From the NCBI GenBank assembly GCA_016463225.1, contig JAEMRT010000027.1:1001-45822 (forward strand): a stretch of 44,822 bases of DNA, given 5' to 3'. Both the position numbers and the translations under genes were made by a program. Below are positions 7,572-17,661 of the stretch, piece after piece (position 1 is the stretch's first letter; each line of letters starts with the position of its first letter). The DNA is from Sphingopyxis sp. (lineage in GTDB: Bacteria > Pseudomonadota > Alphaproteobacteria > Sphingomonadales > Sphingomonadaceae). A model generated the notes under the pieces. The model was not told the origin of the DNA and ran no database searches. It saw only the letters and a program-made list of their open reading frames with translations.

Positions 7572-10500
7572 CTACAGCTTCCCCCGCACGCTCAGGAAAA
7601 ACCGCCGCCCCAGATAATCATATTGCGTGCCAAACGCCGGCGCCTGCCCGATCACCGGCGGCGTCGCCGTCACCACCGTCGACACCGGCGGCGGCGGGGT
7701 GTCGAACAGGTTCGCGATCCCCAGCGTAATCCGGAACCGGTCGGCAACGTCGCGGCTCAGTGACAGCGAGTGATAGAAGGTCGCGGGTACGTTGACGTCG
7801 GGGCAGAAACGCCCGCCGGGGCGGAAGCCCGAGGTGCGGCACGCATCGCCGCCCTGCGCGCGCAGCAAATCTGCCTCGTTCGACGCAGCGCCGGTGACGT
7901 CGAGCCCGTAAAACAGGGTCCAGCCGCCCTTCATCCAGCCGAGGTTGAAATCGCCGACCCATTTCGGATTGCCGATCTTGCCATTGTCGTCGACCTCGGT
8001 GCCGGGGAACAGCGCCACCTTGTCCTTCACCTGCCAGGTCATCTGCGCCCGAAATGCCAGCGCGCCGAGATTTCCCAGATCCTGATCAATCGCCAGCGAC
8101 AGGTCGACCCCGCGGTTCCGCTGGCGGCTGATGTTGACATAATTGTCGCGCACATTCGCGACGCTTTGCGCATCCGGCCCCGCCGTGGTGCGCGTGAACA
8201 GCCCGCACAGCGGTTCGTCCGCGACGTCCGAATCATAGCAGCCGCGCAGGATATTGCCCGCGCCGAGCAAAGTGATCTCGTCTTTCACCTCGATGTCGAA
8301 ATAATCGACCGCAAGGCTTGTCTTGAGCCCGCCCCACAGCGCCCCCGACACATCGGGGGTCAGGATCACCGACAATGTCTTTGCGGTCGAGGTTTCGGGC
8401 CTGAGCTGGCCGATCCCGCCCCCCGACGCGATCGTCGCGGGGCCGACCCCGCCTGCATAATTCGGCCCGATGCCATCGGCGGCACAATTGTCGAAGATGC
8501 GCTGGCTGATCGCCCCCGCGGCGAGCCGCGCCGCGGTCCGGATGCACGGATCAACTTCCTGCTGGCCCAGAAAGCCCGTCTGATCCTCAAGGAACAGCTC
8601 GAACAGCGCCGGGGCGCGGAACGAGGTGCCCCAGGTGCCGCGAAAGCGCAGCCAGTCGGTGACCGCCCAGTCGGCGCCGACCTTCCACGTCGTGTCGCTG
8701 AAGCTGTCTTGTACCCCGTCGCGGCGCGTCGCTTCGACATGGGTGTAGCGCGCGGCGCCCGACAGCGTCAGCCGCTCGATCATCGGCACGCCTGCGAGCA
8801 AAGGCACTTCGACCTCGCCGAACAACTCCTTCGCCACGGTGCGTCCCGCGGTGATTCCCGACGTGGTGAAATTGGCGACATTGCCCGCCAGCGTCGCTGC
8901 GCCCGGGGTGTCGTCGATTTCGTCGCGGCGGATATTCGCCCCGAACGCCGCGCCGACCGGTCCGGCGGGCAGGGTGAACAATTTGCCCGTCAACAGCGCC
9001 TCGGCCGACGTCTGCTTGAACAAAGTCCGCCCGGTTTCCCGCCCGGTCAGGAAGGCGCGCTCGGCGGGCGTCAAATCGCCGCGCAGCACGCGCGGGTCGG
9101 TAAAATCGATGTCGATGCACGGGACGCCGCGGATCGCGGTCATCGTCCCGACGCACGAGCGAGTGCGCAAGGTCTGCGAAGCGAGCGCGTCCTGATAGAT
9201 CACGTCCTGCGTATAGCTGGCGTCCGAGCGGCTGTGCTGGCCATGGACGTCCCATTTCCAGCCCCCGCCGATCTCGCCGCGCAGCCCGAGCACGCCGCGA
9301 TAATAATCGACATCGGCGCGGCTTTCCGACTTCACCAGCACCCGCGGGCGCAGGATGAGGTTGCCGCCGAACTCGCTGTTGAAGGGATCGCCCATATCGA
9401 ACGGGTCGCAATTGTTCGCGGCCGGATTGCACAGGAAAAAGGGCAGCATCGACGCGCCGGTGAACTGTTCGAGCGTCAGCACCTGAAAGCCGCTGTTCTG
9501 CGACCTGCGGTTGCTGAACAGCGCTTCGCCATAGAGGGTGATGCCGTCGGTGACGTCATAGGCGGCATCGGCGAAGGCGCTGATCCGGCTCACCCCCGAA
9601 AAGACATCCGAATCCTGTTCGACGGGTTCGAACTTGTTGAGCGCGCCGGTCGACGGGCCGTCAAAATTGAGCCCGAAGAAATTGGCCGGACCGAACACCC
9701 CGATCGGGTTGTAGGCGTTCAGTGGGATGCCGACCCCGGCAAATTCGGCGCCATATTGCCCGGCAAAAATCGTCTGCCCGTTCGGCGCGATCAGCCCGGG
9801 GCCAAAGGTTGGAAAGCCGTCCGGATCGACCCCCGCAAAGTCGCCAAAAACGATCGCGTTGCCCAAAGTGCTGGTGCACGCGGGGCGCCCGGTGCGGAAA
9901 TCGACGATGTCGGCGCGGCTGCCATCGGCTTCGCGCGTCAGATATTCTTCGGAGCAGAACAGGAAACCGCGGTCGCGGCGGGTGAGGTTCTGCTGGCGGA
10001 AAATATCAACCGTCGCAAAGACATGCCCACGGTCGAATGTCTTGCCGAAACTTGCATCGGCGCCATAGCTTTCGCCGCCGCCATGTTCGGTGATCGACGA
10101 AAAGCCGCCGCCCTCGAACCCGTTCAGGTCGTTGCGGGTCAATATGTTGACCACCCCCGCGACCGCATCCGAACCATAGATCGACGAGGCGCCGGTCTTG
10201 AGGATCTCGACCTGGCGCACCACCGACAGCGGCAGGACATTGAGGTCGAACGGCGCGACCGAACCGCGGATCCCCGCCGGCCCGGCGCGGCGACCATTGA
10301 TCAGCACCAGCGTCCGTTCGGGGCCGAGCCCGCGCAGCGACACGCTCTGCACGTCATTGCCGCCATTGGCGACAACGCGGTTCGACAGCGCCGAATTGAT
10401 CTGGATCGATCCCTGCGCGGCCGGGGTCGATTGGAGGATGTCGGCGAGCTGGACCTGCCCCTGCAATTTGGCGCTGTCGGGGTCGATGACCTGGATCGGG

Positions 10501-10649
10501 TCGGCGCTGGTAAATTCGCTTTTCGCGATCCGCGATCCGGTGACAACAATCTCGTCATTGCTGGTTTGCGCCATGGCGGGCGCTGCCATCAACGCGATCA
10601 CCGAGGCCGTTGCGGCCAGAAACACCTGGGGGCGGGTGCCTGATTTCAT
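7572..10649 (-). CDS. TonB-dependent outer-membrane receptor 1
   Basis: This 1025-residue protein begins with a Sec signal ending in AMAQ (residue 28) and a TonB box, DEIVVTGSRI (32-41). The plug domain follows with VSLRGLGPERTLVLINGRRAG and ILKTGASSIYGSDAVAGVVNILT, both standard plug motifs. The rest is a long beta barrel with many alternating aromatic strands. Such receptors import large or scarce ligands (siderophores, glycans, peptides) using TonB energy. The last residues are RRFFLSVRGKL, ending in Leu rather than the usual aromatic. No substrate-specific neighbour is present. It is divergent from hisE across 180 bp. Confidence 0.95.
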   Translation of the reverse strand: MKSGTRPQVFLAATASVIALMAAPAMAQTSNDEIVVTGSRIAKSEFTSADPIQVIDPDSAKLQGQVQLADILQSTPAAQGSIQINSALSNRVVANGGNDVQSVSLRGLGPERTLVLINGRRAGPAGIRGSVAPFDLNVLPLSVVRQVEILKTGASSIYGSDAVAGVVNILTRNDLNGFEGGGFSSITEHGGGESYGADASFGKTFDRGHVFATVDIFRQQNLTRRDRGFLFCSEEYLTREADGSRADIVDFRTGRPACTSTLGNAIVFGDFAGVDPDGFPTFGPGLIAPNGQTIFAGQYGAEFAGVGIPLNAYNPIGVFGPANFFGLNFDGPSTGALNKFEPVEQDSDVFSGVSRISAFADAAYDVTDGITLYGEALFSNRRSQNSGFQVLTLEQFTGASMLPFFLCNPAANNCDPFDMGDPFNSEFGGNLILRPRVLVKSESRADVDYYRGVLGLRGEIGGGWKWDVHGQHSRSDASYTQDVIYQDALASQTLRTRSCVGTMTAIRGVPCIDIDFTDPRVLRGDLTPAERAFLTGRETGRTLFKQTSAEALLTGKLFTLPAGPVGAAFGANIRRDEIDDTPGAATLAGNVANFTTSGITAGRTVAKELFGEVEVPLLAGVPMIERLTLSGAARYTHVEATRRDGVQDSFSDTTWKVGADWAVTDWLRFRGTWGTSFRAPALFELFLEDQTGFLGQQEVDPCIRTAARLAAGAISQRIFDNCAADGIGPNYAGGVGPATIASGGGIGQLRPETSTAKTLSVILTPDVSGALWGGLKTSLAVDYFDIEVKDEITLLGAGNILRGCYDSDVADEPLCGLFTRTTAGPDAQSVANVRDNYVNISRQRNRGVDLSLAIDQDLGNLGALAFRAQMTWQVKDKVALFPGTEVDDNGKIGNPKWVGDFNLGWMKGGWTLFYGLDVTGAASNEADLLRAQGGDACRTSGFRPGGRFCPDVNVPATFYHSLSLSRDVADRFRITLGIANLFDTPPPPVSTVVTATPPVIGQAPAFGTQYDYLGRRFFLSVRGKL

Positions 10650-10829
10650 GATATTTTTTCCGAACTAAAAGTTGATCTCGCCCCCCGGCCCGGAAAAAAT
10701 ACGGCAAACCGCGTTTCGATATGGTTACCGGCGCCTGAAATTTGCGGCTGCGTCCCTCGCGCCACACCCCGCTGGCGCTTGTCGGCGCGTCCGCGCGCCG
10801 CTAGTCACGCTCGCAAAGGGAGCGCGCGG

Positions 10830-11162
10830 ATGAGCAAGGCAATGGGTGAAGCGCTGGGGCGGCTCGAGGCGGTGATCCACGACCGGCTGACCGCGGGCGA
10901 AGCCGAGGCCTCCTATGTCGCCAGCCTCGCCGCCAAAGGCCGCGGCAAGATCGCGCAGAAGCTGGGCGAGGAAGCCGTCGAGGCGGTGATCGCCGCGGTC
11001 AGCGAAGATGATCCCGCGCTGATCGGCGAAGCGAGCGACCTCGTCTTCCACCTGTCGATCCTGCTCGCCGACCGCGGCCTGACGTGGGACATGATCGCCG
11101 CCGAACTGGGTCGCCGCCACGGCACCTCGGGCCACGCCGAAAAAGCCAGCCGCCAGTCCTAG
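10830..11162 (+). CDS. hisE: Phosphoribosyl-ATP diphosphatase
   Basis: The 110-residue enzyme performs the second step of histidine synthesis, converting phosphoribosyl-ATP to phosphoribosyl-AMP and diphosphate. The MazG-like all-alpha fold is evident from KLGEEAVEAVIAA and EASDLVFHLSILLADRGL, which hold the metal-binding acidic residues. The start at 10830 has GGGAG upstream and matches the family N-terminus; an in-frame start at 10779 would add residues of poor quality. Other his genes are absent from the window, so this hisE stands apart with only the HIT gene downstream. Its stop codon overlaps the AGGAG of the next gene. Confidence 0.93.
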   Translation: MSKAMGEALGRLEAVIHDRLTAGEAEASYVASLAAKGRGKIAQKLGEEAVEAVIAAVSEDDPALIGEASDLVFHLSILLADRGLTWDMIAAELGRRHGTSGHAEKASRQS

Positions 11163-11170
11163 GAGCCGCC

Positions 11171-11548
11171 ATGCCGATCGACGCCACCCAGCCCTATGAC
11201 GATAGCAATATCTTCGCACGCATCCTGCGCGGCGAGCTGCCGTCGAAGACCGTCTATGACGACGACTTTGCCCTCGCTTTTCACGACATCAACCCGCAGG
11301 CGCCGCTGCACATCCTCGTGATTCCCAAGGGCGCCTATGTCAGCTGGGATGATTTTTCGGCGCGCGCCAGCGACGCCGAAATCGCCGGTTTTGTCCGCGC
11401 GGTGGGTCAAGTCGCGCGCGATCAGGGGCTCGTCGCCTCCGGCTACCGCCTGCTCGCCAACACCGGGCTCGACAGCCACCAGGAAGTCCCCCACCTCCAC
11501 GTCCATATCTTCGCCGGCAAAAAGCTCGGCCCGATGCTCGCACGCTGA
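11171..11548 (+). CDS. HIT family nucleotide hydrolase (HinT-like)
   Basis: This 125-residue protein has the histidine triad HLHVH (108-112) in EVPHLHVHIFAGKKLGPM and the N-terminal NIFARILRGELPSKTVYDDD typical of the HinT branch. Members hydrolyse purine nucleoside phosphoramidates and acyl-adenylates in the cytoplasm. The start lies 8 nt after the hisE stop with TAGGAG directly before it, so the two genes form a coupled pair. A hisE-HIT neighbourhood is, I believe, common in alphaproteobacteria. Confidence 0.95.
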   Translation: MPIDATQPYDDSNIFARILRGELPSKTVYDDDFALAFHDINPQAPLHILVIPKGAYVSWDDFSARASDAEIAGFVRAVGQVARDQGLVASGYRLLANTGLDSHQEVPHLHVHIFAGKKLGPMLAR

Positions 11549-11687
11549 TGGTTCGCGCCTGTCTATGACCGCCGTCACAGCCGTTTTCTGAAACGCGGCT
11601 AAGCGTTCCCGGTACGCGGCGACGGGTGGACAGCAGCCCCTGTTTCCAGCAAGATAGCAGCGCGGGTTTATGCGGGGAGACGGTGCG

Positions 11688-14600
11688 ATGAATATGCGAT
11701 GGCAGGGGCTCGCGGCACGGTTCGCCAGCAAGGCCAAACTGGCGCTGATCCTCCCGCTTTCGCTCGCAATGGCGGCCACCGCGAGCGCCGACACCGTGCC
11801 GCAGGTGACGCTCGCTACTCCGGGCAGTTCGGGGACCGGCGACGGCACGATCACCCGCTTCACGCTGCGCTTTTCCGAAGACATGGTCCCGCTTGGCGAC
11901 CCCCGCGCCGCTGCTCCCGCGACCAACGACTGCAAGCTCCCCGCGTCATCCCGCTGGGTCGATACCCGCACCTGGGTGCTCGAATTCGACAAACCGCTCC
12001 CCGGCGGGCTGCGCTGCCACGTCGAACTGCGCGCTGGGCTCAAAACCGCGCGCGGCATCACCGTCGCCGGCAACGAACGCTTTGCGCTCGACACCGGCGG
12101 CCCCTCGGCGCGCGCGATCCTCGCGGGTGGGATTTACGACGGGATCGAGGAAGATCAGATCTTCCTCGTCGCCACCAATGTCGCCGCCGACCGCGCCTCG
12201 GTCGGGCGCTATGGCTATTGTGCGGTCGACGGGATCGGCGAGAAGATCCCGCTCGACGTCCTGCCGCGCGCCACCGCGACCGAAATCCTGACCGGGCTCG
12301 GCGACGCCAACTGGTCGCGCCAGTCGTTCACCTATGACGCCGGGCTGCCGTTGCGCCTGCCCGCCGCGGGCGCCGATCGCGAGGCCGCGCTCGACCGCGT
12401 CGTGCCGGTCAAATGCCGCCGCCCGCTGCCCCCGGGGCGCGAGATGGCGGTCGTCTGGGACGCGCGCATTTCGCAAGCCGGGGTTCCCGGCCGCACCGCC
12501 GGGCGCGACCAGCGTTTCGATTTCGACGTCCGCCCCGCCTTCACCGCCAAAATGTCGTGCCGCCGCGTCAATCCGCAGGCGGGTTGCAACCCCGTCCAGG
12601 ACGTCACGCTCAGCTTTGCTTCGCCGGTCGCGCGCGACACCGCGCTCGCCGCGGCGCTGACCACCGCCGACGGCAAGCGTCTCACCCCCAAAGTCGACGA
12701 CGATGACAAGAATGATGCGTATCTCACCAGCGTCCACTTCGCCGGCCCGCTGCCACAGAATGTCGATGCGACGCTGGTCCTGCCCGAGGGCGTCACCGAC
12801 CAGAGCGGTCGCAAGCTGCAGAACCAGTCGAATTTCCCGCTGAAATTCCACATCGACCGCGCCCCGCCGCTGGTCAAATTCGCCGCCGAATTCGGCATCC
12901 TCGAAGCCGGCGAGGGCGGCGTCCTGCCCGTCACCGTGCGCGGGGTCGAAGGGACGATGGTCAGCAAGAACCTCAAAATGCCCGCCACCGCGCTCAAGGT
13001 CGGCGACGACGATGTGGCGATCGCGCGCTGGCTCAAACGCGTCGATGACGCCGACGACACCGATTATCGCGAGGAAAAGGACCGCACCGGCAAGGAAATC
13101 CGGGTCAATTACACCGGCACCAAATCGGTGTTCGCCGATGCTCCCGCGGGCGGCGAGCGCCGCGACCTGCAACTGACCCCGCCCGGCGGCGGCAAGGAAT
13201 TCGAGGTCGTCGGCATCCCGCTCACCGAAAAGGGCTTCCACGTCGTCGAAATCGCCAGCCCCGAGCTCGGCGCGGCGCTGCTCGGGCGCAAGGCGACGCG
13301 CTATGTCGCGACCGCTGCGCTCGTCACCAACATGGCGGTGCATTTCAAATGGGGCCGCGAAGGCTCGCTCGCCTGGGTGACGTCGCTCGACACCGGCCTC
13401 CCCGTCGCGGGCGCCGAGATCCGTGTCTCGGACAGCTGCACCGGCCGTCTGCTGGCGCGCGGCACCGCCGACAAGGCAGGCCGCCTCGCCTTTGCGGGGG
13501 GGCTCCCGCAGCCCGAAACTTACTCCAGCTGCGAAGAAACCCCCGATCCGACCCAAAGCGAAGGCCATGCGCTGATGGTTTCGGCGCGCTCGGGCGATGA
13601 TTTCAGCTTCACCCTCACCGATTGGGGCAGCGGCATCCGCCCCTATGACTTCGACCTCCCCTATGGCTGGTCGGAGCGCGAGGATATTCTCCACACCGTC
13701 TTCGATCGTTCGCTCGTGAAAGCGGGCGAGACCGTCCATATGAAGCATATCCTGCGCCGCCCCGTCGGCACCGGCTTCATGACGCCGCAGCCGCTCGCGG
13801 GGAAATTGCGCCTCGTCCACCGCGGCTCCGACACCGAATTTGAAATGCCGTTCGCGGTGAGCACCACCGGCAGCGGCGACAGCGTGTGGAACGTCCCCGC
13901 CTCGGCGCCGATGGGTGATTATGAACTGGTGTTCGTCACCAAGGACAAGGATGGCGAGGACAAGACGATCTGGTCGGGCCAGTCGGTCAAGGTCGACGAA
14001 TATCGCCTGCCGACGATGAAGGCGACCGTCACCGGGCCGAAAACATCGCCGGTCCGCCCGACCGCGGTGCCATTGTCGCTGTTCGTCGGCTATCTGTCGG
14101 GCGGCCCCGCCCCCGGCATCCCGGTCGAACTGCGCACCAACTTCCGCTCCAGCTGGTCGCCGCCGCAAGATTACAAGGATTGGGATTTCGACGGCCAGCC
14201 GGTGAAAGAAGGCGTGATCCAGCTCGACGACAGCGGCGACGAACCCGCCGCCGACCTGCCGCTCGCGCGCTCGGTGCCGCTCAAGCTCGACGCCAATGGC
14301 AGCGCCACGACCAGCGTCGCGGTCGACCAGCCGATCACCGAACCGACGGTGATGGCGGCCGAAATGGATTATGAGGACGCCAATGGCGAAACTTTGACCT
14401 CCAGCCGCCGCATCACGCTCTACCCCTCCGCCGTCCGCCTCGGGCTCAAGACCGACGGCTGGCTGATGCGCGACAACGACCTCAAGCTCAATTTCATCGC
14501 GCTCGACCTCGACGGCAAGCCGATTGCGGGCCAGCGCGTCGCGGTCGCGCTCTACAACCGCGAGATCATTACCGCGCGGCGCCGCCTGATCGGCGGCTTC

Positions 14601-17531
14601 TACGCCTATGATAACCAGATGCGCACGACGAAGCTGACCGCCAGCTGCACCGCGACGACCGACAAGCTCGGCCGCGCCAGCTGCGCAATGGCGCCCGGCG
14701 TGTCGGGCGAAGTCACCGTCGTTGCGACGACGCTCGATGCCGACGGCAATGAAGCCCGCGCCGTCCGCTCGGTCTGGCTCGCGGGCGACAATGAATGGTG
14801 GTTCGGCGGCGACAATGGCGACCGCATGGACGTCATCGCCGAAAAGCCGCGCTACGCCGCGGGCGACACCGCCAGCTTCCAGGTCCGCATGCCGTTCCGC
14901 GAAGCAACCGCGCTGGTCACCGTCGAACGCGAAGGCGTGCTCTCCAGCTTCGTCGTGCCGCTCAAGGGCACCAACCCCGTCGTCAAGGTCAAGCTGCCCG
15001 CCACTTATGCGCCCGACGTCTATGTCTCGGTGATGGCGGTGCGCGGGCGCGTCACCGGCGATGAAAGCTGGTTCCGCAAGATGAAGCGCGCGGTCGGTTT
15101 CAAGATCGAGAATAGCGAAGGCGCCCCGCCGACGGCACTCGTCGACCTCGCCAAGCCCGCCTACCGCATGGGCATCGCGCGGATCAAGGTTGGCTGGGAA
15201 GGCCATCAGCTCGGCGTCAAGGTCAAGGCCGACAAGGAAAAATATTCGGTCCGCGAAACCGCCAAGGTCAGCATCGAGGTCAAGACCCCGGGCGGCAAGG
15301 CGCCGAAAAACGCCGACGTCGCTTTCGCCGCGGTCGACGAAGCCTTGCTCCAGCTCGCACCCAACGAAAGCTGGGAGCTGATCGACGCGATGATGGGCGA
15401 ACGCACCCTCGACGTCCTCACCTCGACCGCGCAGATGCAGGTCGTCGGCAAGCGTCATTATGGCCGCAAGGCGCTCGAACCCGGCGGCGGCGGCGGCGGT
15501 GACCTTTCGGGTCTGACCCGCGAAGATTTCCGTCCGGTCCTGCTGTGGAAGGGTAACGTCCCGCTCGATGCGAAGGGCCGCGCCACGGTCGACGTGCCGC
15601 TGTCGGACAATCTGTCGGGTTTCCGGCTCGTCGCGATCGCGACCGACGGATCGCAATATTTCGGCACCGGCGAAACCACCGTCCGCACCGTGCAGGATCT
15701 CGGCATCTTTGCCGGCATGCCCGAACTGGTGCGCACCGGCGACACCTATGATGCGCGCTTCACGCTGCGCAACGGCACCGATCAGCCGATGGAGGTCACC
15801 GCGACCCCGACGCTGTCGCCCGCCGTTGCGACCGCGCCGCCGCTGACCGTCACCATCCCGGCGGGCGGCGCCGTACCGATCAGCTGGTCGATGACCGCGC
15901 CCGAACAAACCGGCCCGATCGAATGGACGGTCGAGGCGGTGGCCAAGGGCGGCAAACAGCGCGACCGGCTGGTCTTCGCACAGCAGGTCGATCCCGCAAT
16001 TCCGGTCGAAACCTGGGCTGCCAGCCTGTTCCGCGTCGGCCCCGGCACGACGCTGCCGATCGGCATCCCCGCGGGCGCGCTGCCCGGCGGTTATGTCGAT
16101 GTCGCGCTGGCGGGAACGCTCGCGCCGCCGCTCGCCGGCGTGCGCGACTATATGAGCGCCTATCCTTACACCTGCTTTGAACAGGAAACGTCGCGCGCGA
16201 TCGCGCTCGGCGATCTTGACCGCTGGCAGGCACTGGCCGGGGCGCTCCCGACCTATCTCGATAGCAACGGCCTCGTCCGCTATTGGCCGAACGAGCGGAT
16301 GGAAGGCTCGATCGAGCTGACCGCCTATGTGCTCAGCATCACCGCCGCAAACGGCTTTGCGATCCCCGAGGCGCCCAAGGCCAAGATGGTGGCAGCCCTG
16401 CAAGCGGCCGTCGAAGGACGGCTCATCCGCAAAGGGTACGGCCCCTATGACATCCGTCCGGTCCGCATCGCGGCGCTCGCGGCGCTCGCGCGCAACAATG
16501 CGTCGAGCGCGCAGCTGGTCGCCGCGAACGATGTCGCACCGATCGATATGGCGACCAGCACGCTCGCCGACTGGCTGGTGGCGATCGAACGCACGCCCAG
16601 CGTCCGCAATGCCGCCGCGCTGCGCACCGCCGCCGAAGCCGAGCTGCGCAAGCGCCTCGTCTATGAAGGCACCCGCCTCGATCTCGTCGATGATGCGAAA
16701 GCGCCCTGGTGGATGATGACCAGCGGCGACGAAATGGCGATCAAGGCGCTCGAAGCCACACTCGGCCGCAAGGGCTGGGAGGATGACGCGGGCAAGCTGA
16801 TGGTCGGGGTCGCGCAGCGCCAGCGCAAGGGCCATTGGGACACCACCCCCGCCAATGCGTGGGGCGCGGTCACCGTCCGCCGCTTCGCCGAGCTCTATCC
16901 GGCGAGCGCGATCACCGGCGTCACCAATATCAGCCTTGCGGGCGCCAGCGCGTCGCAAAGCTGGCCGCTGCCCGCCGAGACGCCCTCGCCGCTCCGCGTT
17001 GCGCTGAACGCCGCGACGATGAGCCTGAAGCATGACGGCACCGGCGCGCCCTGGGCGACGGTCAGCGTCAAGGCCGCGGTGCCGTTGAAGGAACCGCTCA
17101 ACGCCGGTTACCGGATCAAGCGCTCGGTCAGCATCGTCAAGGCGGCAAACAAGGACCGCCTGACGCGCGGCGATGTGATCAAGATCCGGATCGAGGTCGT
17201 CGCGGCCGCGGGCCGGACCTGGGTCGTCATCAACGATCCGATCGCGCCGGGCGCGACGATCGTCGGCAACCTCGGCGGCCAGTCCGAAATGCTCGCTGAT
17301 CAGGCGAGCGGATCGGGCGCACAGCCGAGCTATGTCGAGCGCGGCCGCGATAGCTGGCGCGGCTATTTCGGCTGGATGCCCGCGGGCACCCACGCGGTCG
17401 AATATGTCGTGCGCTTGAATGGCTCGGGTCGCTTCTCGCTGCCGCCGACGCGGGTCGAGGCGATGTATTCGCCCGCGATCCGCGGCCAGTGGCCGAACGG
17501 CACGCTGACGGTGGCGAGCGTGGAGCAGTGA
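11688..17531 (+). CDS. Bacterial alpha-2-macroglobulin with thioester site (YfhM type)
   Basis: This very large protein (1947 residues) begins with a Sec signal ending in TASA at about residue 40. GGGGAG lies 8 nt before the chosen ATG at 11688; an ATG at 11670 is less likely because the ribosome site would fall inside it. The N-terminal half consists of beta-rich macroglobulin-like domains. A Gly-rich run (GGGGGG) precedes the A2M domain LTREDFRPVLLWKGNVPLDA. The thioester motif is intact: C1496-F-E-Q in YPYTCFEQETSR. Such proteins trap attacking proteases covalently in the periplasm. The signal lacks a lipobox, unlike E. coli YfhM, so the protein should be soluble rather than membrane-anchored. 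The pbpC gene follows at 212 bp, the usual partner. Confidence 0.95.
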   Translation: MNMRWQGLAARFASKAKLALILPLSLAMAATASADTVPQVTLATPGSSGTGDGTITRFTLRFSEDMVPLGDPRAAAPATNDCKLPASSRWVDTRTWVLEFDKPLPGGLRCHVELRAGLKTARGITVAGNERFALDTGGPSARAILAGGIYDGIEEDQIFLVATNVAADRASVGRYGYCAVDGIGEKIPLDVLPRATATEILTGLGDANWSRQSFTYDAGLPLRLPAAGADREAALDRVVPVKCRRPLPPGREMAVVWDARISQAGVPGRTAGRDQRFDFDVRPAFTAKMSCRRVNPQAGCNPVQDVTLSFASPVARDTALAAALTTADGKRLTPKVDDDDKNDAYLTSVHFAGPLPQNVDATLVLPEGVTDQSGRKLQNQSNFPLKFHIDRAPPLVKFAAEFGILEAGEGGVLPVTVRGVEGTMVSKNLKMPATALKVGDDDVAIARWLKRVDDADDTDYREEKDRTGKEIRVNYTGTKSVFADAPAGGERRDLQLTPPGGGKEFEVVGIPLTEKGFHVVEIASPELGAALLGRKATRYVATAALVTNMAVHFKWGREGSLAWVTSLDTGLPVAGAEIRVSDSCTGRLLARGTADKAGRLAFAGGLPQPETYSSCEETPDPTQSEGHALMVSARSGDDFSFTLTDWGSGIRPYDFDLPYGWSEREDILHTVFDRSLVKAGETVHMKHILRRPVGTGFMTPQPLAGKLRLVHRGSDTEFEMPFAVSTTGSGDSVWNVPASAPMGDYELVFVTKDKDGEDKTIWSGQSVKVDEYRLPTMKATVTGPKTSPVRPTAVPLSLFVGYLSGGPAPGIPVELRTNFRSSWSPPQDYKDWDFDGQPVKEGVIQLDDSGDEPAADLPLARSVPLKLDANGSATTSVAVDQPITEPTVMAAEMDYEDANGETLTSSRRITLYPSAVRLGLKTDGWLMRDNDLKLNFIALDLDGKPIAGQRVAVALYNREIITARRRLIGGFYAYDNQMRTTKLTASCTATTDKLGRASCAMAPGVSGEVTVVATTLDADGNEARAVRSVWLAGDNEWWFGGDNGDRMDVIAEKPRYAAGDTASFQVRMPFREATALVTVEREGVLSSFVVPLKGTNPVVKVKLPATYAPDVYVSVMAVRGRVTGDESWFRKMKRAVGFKIENSEGAPPTALVDLAKPAYRMGIARIKVGWEGHQLGVKVKADKEKYSVRETAKVSIEVKTPGGKAPKNADVAFAAVDEALLQLAPNESWELIDAMMGERTLDVLTSTAQMQVVGKRHYGRKALEPGGGGGGDLSGLTREDFRPVLLWKGNVPLDAKGRATVDVPLSDNLSGFRLVAIATDGSQYFGTGETTVRTVQDLGIFAGMPELVRTGDTYDARFTLRNGTDQPMEVTATPTLSPAVATAPPLTVTIPAGGAVPISWSMTAPEQTGPIEWTVEAVAKGGKQRDRLVFAQQVDPAIPVETWAASLFRVGPGTTLPIGIPAGALPGGYVDVALAGTLAPPLAGVRDYMSAYPYTCFEQETSRAIALGDLDRWQALAGALPTYLDSNGLVRYWPNERMEGSIELTAYVLSITAANGFAIPEAPKAKMVAALQAAVEGRLIRKGYGPYDIRPVRIAALAALARNNASSAQLVAANDVAPIDMATSTLADWLVAIERTPSVRNAAALRTAAEAELRKRLVYEGTRLDLVDDAKAPWWMMTSGDEMAIKALEATLGRKGWEDDAGKLMVGVAQRQRKGHWDTTPANAWGAVTVRRFAELYPASAITGVTNISLAGASASQSWPLPAETPSPLRVALNAATMSLKHDGTGAPWATVSVKAAVPLKEPLNAGYRIKRSVSIVKAANKDRLTRGDVIKIRIEVVAAAGRTWVVINDPIAPGATIVGNLGGQSEMLADQASGSGAQPSYVERGRDSWRGYFGWMPAGTHAVEYVVRLNGSGRFSLPPTRVEAMYSPAIRGQWPNGTLTVASVEQ

Positions 17532-17557
17532 CGCTTACCCGCCACCACCCCCTGTTT

Positions 17558-17639
17558 CCGTTCGTGTCGAGCGAAGTCGAGACACCCCGAAGGCATAGGC
17601 AATCCCAATGGGCATCTCGACTTCGCTCGATGCGAACGG
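17558..17639. repeat. Intergenic palindromic repeat, family A copy 1
   Basis: The left arm (17558-17582) and right arm (17615-17639) are 25-bp inverted copies with two mismatches. Each arm contains the string TCGAGCGAAGTCGAG or its complement. The same element occurs at 30225-30304. It lies 26 nt after the A2M stop and could act as a transcription end or a mRNA stabiliser. Confidence 0.85.
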
Positions 17640-17661
17640 GAAGCTACGCCATTTCAGATAT

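Noticed and set aside
7770..10643. Long plus-strand open frame opposite TonB receptor 1
   Set aside because: Low-complexity Arg/Ala/Asp composition and full antisense overlap with a well-supported receptor.
11567..11605. Weak hairpin after the HIT gene (AGCCG...CGGCT)
   Set aside because: The stem is interrupted and no T-run follows, so a terminator is not supported.
11946..17393. Very long minus-strand open frame (1815 codons) opposite the A2M gene
   Set aside because: It is a shadow from the GC-rich third positions of the plus-strand gene: Arg/Ala/Asp/Gly-rich composition, no domain, no signal, no ribosome site.
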